A program made the position numbers and the translations under genes. The notes under the pieces were generated by a model. The model saw only the letters and a program-made list of their open reading frames with translations. It was not told the origin of the DNA and searched no databases. Shown in pieces: positions 58,779-64,000 of a stretch of DNA of 64,000 nt (positions are counted from its first letter, which is position 1; the number at the start of each line of letters is the position of its first letter). This DNA is from Cheilinus undulatus (lineage: Eukaryota > Chordata > Actinopteri > Labriformes > Labridae). Where the stretch lies: contig NC_054878.1 in the NCBI RefSeq assembly GCF_018320785.1, forward strand, positions 47,265,561 to 47,329,560, given 5' to 3'.

Positions 58779-59300
58779 TATAAGATAAATCAGTAAGCAC
58801 AAGGTAGCCATAAATGCTGCATGTGCTGATTTTGGAGACTTTTACGCACGATTTACGCACGACAAAACGGTGCCAACTTTGAGCCCCAGGCCAAACGGAG
58901 GGAAGTCCAGAGCATTCAATGAGGCAAGAAGGATGCTCAGACGATTACGTGGAGGAACAGAGAGCCAGATCTGAATTTCAGGTGAAGAAGAAAATGTTTC
59001 CAAAGAAAATCAAACAAAATGGTTTTAAAAAAGAAAGAAAGAAAAAGTTAAAATATCCAAAGATTTAAACCAACAAATGTCGAGCACAAATAGAGAGATC
59101 GATAACCGATCAAACTGATGGAAACAAGGAGAAGACACTCGAACATCAGAGGAACTCAAAACAGAACAATGAGAGGAATAAAAGAGAAATAAATGAGCTT
59201 TTGGATCAATGACGCACGCCTTACGCATGAGAAACTAGTGCCAGGTCCAAACCTGAGAAAAGAGAGAGATACTGACGTCTGTAAAAACTTTTCTCCTCAC
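58779..59300. promoter_or_regulatory. nkx2.2 intron next to exon 1, with TTTACGCAC motifs
   Basis: Unique sequence with TTTTACGCACGATTTACGCA (58840-58859) and CAGGCCAAACGGAGGG just after, and ACGCACGCCTTACGCATGAG at 59211. The same GTGCGTAAA word (inverted) and GGCCAAAC are repeated in the nkx2.4 intron. Possible regulatory segment; function unknown. Confidence 0.3.
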
Positions 59301-59523
59301 GTGAGAAGTGCAGATTACCGGATCCGTGGCTCCACCTGCCGTAGCTTCCTCCGCTAAATCCAAACACCGGCGCGTGCTCGGAGCCTGACACCTCCGCGGA
59401 GGCCTCCTCGGTGTCGTCGTCCTCCGCCTCCTCGGTGCCTGACTCGCATCTCCCGGCGGGGTTGGGGAGATCCAGGATGTCCCGCACGGTAAAGCCCGTT
59501 TTCGTGCTCGTGTTCAAAGACAT
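59301..59523 (-). CDS. nkx2.2: nkx2.2-type homeobox gene, exon 1
   Basis: Start ATG 59523-59521 gives MSLNTSTKTGFTVRDILDLP, the NKX2-2 N-terminus with its TN/eh1-like repressor motif (residues 10-20). A longer in-frame start at 59544 adds seven unconserved residues and is not chosen. An acidic stretch (residues 29-44) follows, then YGRWSHGSGNLHFS, aligned with YTRW..GLQYS in human. The donor is TCAC|GTGAGG, leaving C, which with TC from exon 2 makes Leu. The exon codes 74 residues; the NPFYDSSDN segment of orthodox NKX2-2 is missing, so this copy is shortened. The intron is 6.2 kb. Confidence 0.92.
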
Positions 59524-59728
59524 GACAGAAAAAGGATGACGCAATGACGCACGGAGAAATAAAAAACAGGAGAGAAAGGTTTCCTTCCTTCCGCGGTGGT
59601 TCGCCCGCTGCAGCCCGGCAGAGAGGAGCTCACAGCGGAGGGTTCGGGGCCATGAATGCCGTTAAACGGAGCGTGAGCCCGGAGCTGCACGAGGCTGGTC
59701 GGAGGGGATTTAACAGCATGAAAAATAC

Positions 59729-59764
<36 letters not shown>

Positions 59765-59830
59765 GGGGGCGGGGCCCTGGGGTCAAGTGGCTGAGGGTGT
59801 AAAAACACCGCGAGGGGAGCTGATGGAGGT
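59524..59830 (-). promoter_or_regulatory. nkx2.2 5' flank / probable promoter, with GA microsatellite
   Basis: A GC-rich, CpG-containing stretch upstream of the start codon, with (GA)n at 59731-59761. No TATA box can be assigned with confidence. Confidence 0.4.
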
Positions 59831-60387
59831 GCAGAGAGGAAGAGGAGGAGGAGGAGGAGATGTTTTATGACACTCACTGATCCAACAGGAACCTAAATGT
59901 GTCCAAAAGTACCGAGAAAACTCCGATAATCAGATTTACTGATCAGGACAGAAACATCACTCAACAGTTAAAGTGGCAGAACTTCCGGTACAGCTGCAAT
60001 ATTAGTGAAATATGATAACACACAGGGGAAAATTCTTCAGGTTTCTGTGTTTTTTTAACAGAATCTAGAAATGAAATTCAAGTGAAACTGACAGAAGATG
60101 GAAGAACAGAAAGATGAAATGTGAAAGTGCAACACAGTAAAAATGACAGAAAACTCTGAGGTCTGGAGCTCCTGTCTGGTCCTTCAAAAGCTCAGATTAG
60201 ACCGAAAATCACAATAAAAATCATAAAAACAGCTCCTGGTGTGATTTAGATTCTTCAGCCGTTTATAAGAAAAGTCGATTTAGGGGAAATTTACGAGGTT
60301 GTTCCAAAAACATCCATCAGAAGTGGCTGAAAAATGATAATTAGTTTTATTTTAATGGTCTGTTTCTGTGCATCAATACGGAAGAGT
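59831..60387. other. Unique sequence upstream of nkx2.2
   Basis: A small GAGGAG purine run at 59840-59860. No gene seen. Confidence 0.4.
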
Positions 60388-60760
60388 ATTAGGGCCGCTG
60401 AAAAAAAAGGTGAGACAAAAAAGTTTTTCACTTGTGAGAAAAAAGAATTCTGAGATAAAAGTCAGAATTCTACGGAGCTCCTTAAGGAGAGAAAAAAATT
60501 AAAAATGGGAAAAAAAAATTTTCACAGTTTGCGAGATCTCGCAAAAGTATTCCAAGATCTCGCAAACTGTTTAAAAGAAAAAGTTTTTTTTTTCTCCTAT
60601 GTCCCTTAAGGATCTCCTTAGAATTCTGAGACAAAAGTCAGAAGTGTAAAAAAAATTTTGAGACAATTTTTTTTTTTCACTTGTGACAAAAAGTCAGAAT
60701 TCTGATGTTTTTTCTCACAAGTGAAAAAAAAATCGTCTTAATTTTTTTCAGTGGTCTTGA
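60388..60760. mobile_element. Palindromic MITE with a strong central hairpin
   Basis: Ends AGGGCCGCTGAAAAAAA and TTTTTTTCAGTGGTCTT are inverted. The centre has ACAGTTTGCGAGATCTCGC and its complement GCGAGATCTTGG..GCAAACTGT around 60523-60570, and GTCCCTTAAGGA mirrors CCTTAAGGAG. The whole element folds on itself. Confidence 0.6.
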
Positions 60761-61274
60761 TACTTTTCCTTACATAAAATAGACAAATATTTTAAAATAT
60801 AATTTTACAAGGACAATCAGGAATAAATCAAACTGTAAAAATAGTGAAATGACGACACAGAGGCTTAACGTTTATATTTCTTCACAATTTTTTGGTGTCC
60901 AATCACAATTCAAGAGTTAAATATTTTAGATAGAGACCAAATGATTTTCCTAAAGTAGACCCTCAAAATAAAGGTGTCAGAGACCGGGGACCCCCACTGG
61001 ACCTGAAGGTGGTTGAACAGCCAGGAACATTCAAGAACAGTCATGTCGAGACAAGGCCGTCCATAAGGGGGAAAATGGGAGAGCTTTCTGGGACCCGGCC
61101 AAACTGGGGACCCGTGGAGGTCAGGAAAATCATGGTCCATTATAGTTAGCTAGATATTTATATCCATATTTGATATTTAACCTGAATAATAACACTCTGA
61201 ACATAGCAACAGATATCTTATTTTAAGTCAGTTGTGGCGTAGTATATATTCATCTTAAAAATGTAAATCCTTTT

Positions 61275-61451
61275 TTTTTTTAAAGGTTTATTTTTGGGCA
61301 TTTATTTGATTGAGGAGAGGACAGTGGATAGAGTCGGAAACAGGGAGGAGAGTGGGGCGAGACATGTGGTGGAGGGCCTCAGGCCGGATTCAAACCCGGG
61401 CTGCCCGCATGCATGGGGCGCGCACCTTATCCATTCTGCCACCTGCACCCC
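61275..61451 (-). mobile_element. tRNA-derived SINE with 18-bp target duplication
   Basis: Read on -: box A-like TGGCAGAATGGATAAGGTG and box B-like GGTTTGAATCC, followed by a C/T-rich body and an A/T-rich tail (AATAAATGCCCAAAAATAAA). Flanks AAAAATGTAAATCCTTTT repeat perfectly on both sides (61257-61274, 61452-61469), showing retroposition. It is a SINE, not a working tRNA gene. Confidence 0.85.
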
Positions 61452-61594
61452 AAAAATGTAAATCCTTTTCTTAAAAACAGAATTAAAATAGTAAAAAAAT
61501 GTCCAAAAAAGGTTGTGGGAAAGGTGGTTAAATGGGATTTTAGAGGTAGCAGAAATGGGTTAGAAGAGGTATAAATTTGATAACAGTGGAAAAA

Positions 61595-61860
61595 AGAGCA
61601 AACTAGAAAAGCACTCGGAGAGCGCAGACCTCCGCCATTAGCCCTATCTCCCAAAAGAGAAGAATCCTTTAAAAAATTCCTGGATCCAGACGGTGATCCG
61701 GATCACTCCCAAAACCTAATCAGTTCTTCCTTATGCCATTTCTGACATTTCCTGAAAATTTCATCAAAATCCATCCGTAACTTTTTGAGTTATGTTGCTA
61801 ACAAACTAACAAACTAACTAATAATCTCTGCTGATCACATAACCTCCTTGGCAGAGGTAA
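61595..61860 (+). repeat. Dispersed retroelement-like repeat, simpler copy
   Basis: ACTAGAAAAGCACTCGGAGA at the start and CCTTGGCAGAGGTAA at the end, the same family as 5241-5846 without the internal duplication. Confidence 0.6.
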
Positions 61861-62452
61861 AAATGGCAAAATGTGTTGAGGTGGCAAAAACAGACAGAAA
61901 GTAATGGTTTTAAAGTGGCAAAAATGGGTGAAATGGGATTTAAAAGTGGGAAAACGTGCTTTAAACGGGCAAAAATGGGTTAACTGGGGCAGATAAATAG
62001 GCAGAAATTGGCAGAAATGGGTTGAACTGGTCAAAATGGGCACATCAAACAGTGAAATGTGGTTAAAATGGGCATTAAATGCAATAAAAAGGGGTTGATA
62101 GTGGCAATGATGAGGCAACAATATACGAAAAGTTGCAAGAATTAGTTTAGAAGTGGTGAAACAGGCAGTAAAAAGTGGTGTAAAGGGTTTAAAATTGATA
62201 AGAATGAGTTTAGATGGCAAAAATGTGTTAAATTGGCAGAGAGGGATGAAAAGGGATGAAAATATGTCGATATGGAGTAAAGCGGCAACAAAACAGGTCC
62301 AAACTGTGCAAAATTGATAAAAAGTGGCAAATAATAGTAACAACATTGGGTGTGAAAAAAATCATTTCAAAAGTACTCTCCATTTTTTTAAGGCATCTGG
62401 CGACTTCCTCTCGGTGTTTCACGACCCCCAGGTTGAGAACCACTGCTCTAAA
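61861..62452. repeat. GTGGCAAAAATGG minisatellite with hAT-like right end
   Basis: AAAAATGGGTGAAATGGG-type words, then TTTCACGACCCCCAGGTTGA and GAACCACTG (to about 62452). This end belongs to a different hAT family from 6480 or 43063, yet the interior repeat is the same. Confidence 0.6.
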
Positions 62453-62848
62453 AGACAGAAAAACATAAAAATAACATAAGGTTAAGAGAATTAGGATGAA
62501 ATTAGGTTTGAAACATGAAATCTGACCCCATCACTGATCCACTCTCTGTTTAAAAGGAACCAAAATGCTGAAAAAATCCAGAGAAAAATCAAATTCTTCA
62601 TGTTTGCTGATGAAAAGTGAAAGTTTGATAGATTCATGCAGCTGAAGCGTCAGAACAGGAAGTGTGTGTGCAACATCAACATGGTTTATTTTAACGCAGC
62701 GTTTGTCTTTAAAATCCAATAAAAGTCTCTTGTTGTGAAACCTAAACAGACTTAATGCCAGAAAACCTGTTTAAAACTGAAAATCAACTTTTAGATTCAG
62801 TTCTAGTCCTAAAACATGATTACACCCAGGAGAGTTTAAATTCATATT

Positions 62849-63690
62849 TAGTGGGGATGCTGAGTAAGCATCCACACTATCGATATTCGTGTCGGCCATT
62901 TTGTTTATTCTTCTTCTTCCATGCCGGCTATCTCCTCCCTCATACTTTGTCGTATCGACACCGTTTAAACTTTTTTTAAAAATCAGTTTCTTTGTCATTC
63001 ATCTGCTATGACTTTTCTCATTTCTAACTCTTATAATTTTAAAAATATAGCTGTTTTCAGCTATCTCTTTGCTTTTTTCAGCCACTGAATGCAATTTTCA
63101 GCTACTTTAGACCAAAATCAGCTATTTTTATGCTATTTTCAGCTATCTTAAGGCTACTTTCAGCTATTTTCAGCTATTTTCAGCTTTTTAGGGTACTTTA
63201 TGCTATTTTTAGGCTACTTTCAATTATTTTTATCCTTTTTTGATCTATTGAATGCCATTTTCAGCTACTTTTATGCCATTTTATGCTATTTTCAGCCATC
63301 TTAAGGCTACTTTCAGCTATTTCAGGCTACTTTCAGCTATTTCAGGCTACATTCAGCTATTTTAGGCTATTTTCAGCTTTTTTTAGGCTACTTTATGCTA
63401 TTTTTAGGCTACTTTCAGTTATTTTTTATCCTGTTTTAATCTACTGAATGCCATTTTCAGCTATTTTTATGTCATGTTATGCTATTTTATGCAATTTGAA
63501 GCCATCTTCAGGCTACTTTCTGCTATTTTTAGGCTATTTTCAGTTATTTTGATCCTTTTTTGAGCTATTGAATGCCATTTTCAGCTACTTTTATGCCATT
63601 TTATGCTATTTTTATGCTTTTTTCAGCTATTTATGTGCTTTTGGCTATTCTCAGCAGTTCTTCCACAATTCAGCTCTCAGCATCCCCACA
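62849..63690. mobile_element. MITE with GGGGATGCTGAG ends filled by TTTTCAGCTA repeat
   Basis: Left GTGGGGATGCTGAGTAAGC, right CTCTCAGCATCCCCAC. From 63050 to 63640 the interior is tandem TATTTTCAGCTA / GGCTACTTTCAGC words. Confidence 0.65.
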
Positions 63691-64000
63691 CAATTCAGCT
63701 GAAATTGCAAATTTTGATCTAGTTGCTGCTGTTGTTCTCAATAGTCCGGTATATTTGCTGTAATTATGTATTTTTTCCGTGTTATTATCAGAAACGCTTC
63801 ATAGAAAAATGTCCGCCAGCCCTGATCCTTTTAGGAGAGTCCAGTTCAAATCCTCTTTCTCTCTTCTAGCTCAGGCTCTCAGCTGTAGTCACCTCCAGAC
63901 CTCTGTATAATTCAGATTGAGGGAAAAATGTTTTTTTGTTGTTGTTTTCCCCAAAACCAGCATCATCTACAGCGAGTGTGACGGTTTTAGAGGAAACTCC
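63691..64000. other. Window end, no feature seen
   Basis: Unique sequence without recognisable gene or repeat. Confidence 0.4.

Noticed and set aside
61275..61451. A tRNA gene on the minus strand
   Set aside because: Box A and B are present, but there is no acceptor-stem pairing, the body and A/T tail are SINE-like, and an 18-bp target duplication flanks it.

Overview
This is a window of vertebrate nuclear DNA, almost certainly from a ray-finned (teleost, probably percomorph) fish. Genes are split by GT-AG introns, coding DNA is only about 3 % of the sequence, and most of the rest is nested DNA transposons (hAT-like, Tc1/mariner-like, piggyBac-like), one tRNA-derived SINE, minisatellites and microsatellites. 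There is no bacterial-style gene organisation, and most long open frames are low-complexity shadows of tandem repeats.

Three genes are firmly supported and reproduce the conserved vertebrate block xrn2 > < nkx2.4 < nkx2.2. (1) The last three coding exons of the 5'-3' exoribonuclease gene xrn2 lie on + (1913-1973, 7846-8035, 13446-13508). (2) A complete two-exon nkx2.4-type homeobox gene lies on - (exon 1 21487-21943, exon 2 15299-15939; 365 aa), tail-to-tail with xrn2. (3) A complete two-exon nkx2.2-type homeobox gene lies on - (exon 1 59301-59523, exon 2 52544-53073; 250 aa). Intron phases and the residues rebuilt across both splice junctions match the human family members. Both homeobox genes are divergent and may be the less conserved copies left by the teleost genome duplication ('2.4a/2.2b'-like), but that assignment is inference.

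Between the homeobox genes (22-52 kb) there is no recognised protein gene. One candidate three-exon transcription unit on + (about 30.9-38.5 kb) has a promoter-like region, good splice signals, a phase-compatible 86-codon frame and a poly(A) signal. It matches nothing I recognise.

Repeat landscape: the xrn2 introns carry a four-component Tc1/MITE nest (3.15-6.4 kb), a hAT element with a perfect 8-bp target duplication (6480-7234) and a 2-kb, ~34-bp minisatellite (8.3-10.4 kb). The nkx2.4 intron has three tandem ~330-bp units directly behind exon 1 that repeat a GTGCGTAAA motif. The intergenic DNA holds hAT-type elements whose interiors have become minisatellites, a 44-bp array with a 220-bp higher-order period, and a 33-bp array open in most frames. 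The nkx2.2 intron holds a 23-bp array and a 1.9-kb TIR element made of two direct plus two inverted copies of one module.

The observations most worth following are: the same two derived homeodomain residues (G36, N43) in both adjacent NK2 genes (gene conversion or parallel change); a decayed NK2-specific domain in the nkx2.4 gene; the intronic GTGCGTAAA tandem units; the candidate small gene; and the recurrence of one minisatellite motif inside unrelated transposon families.
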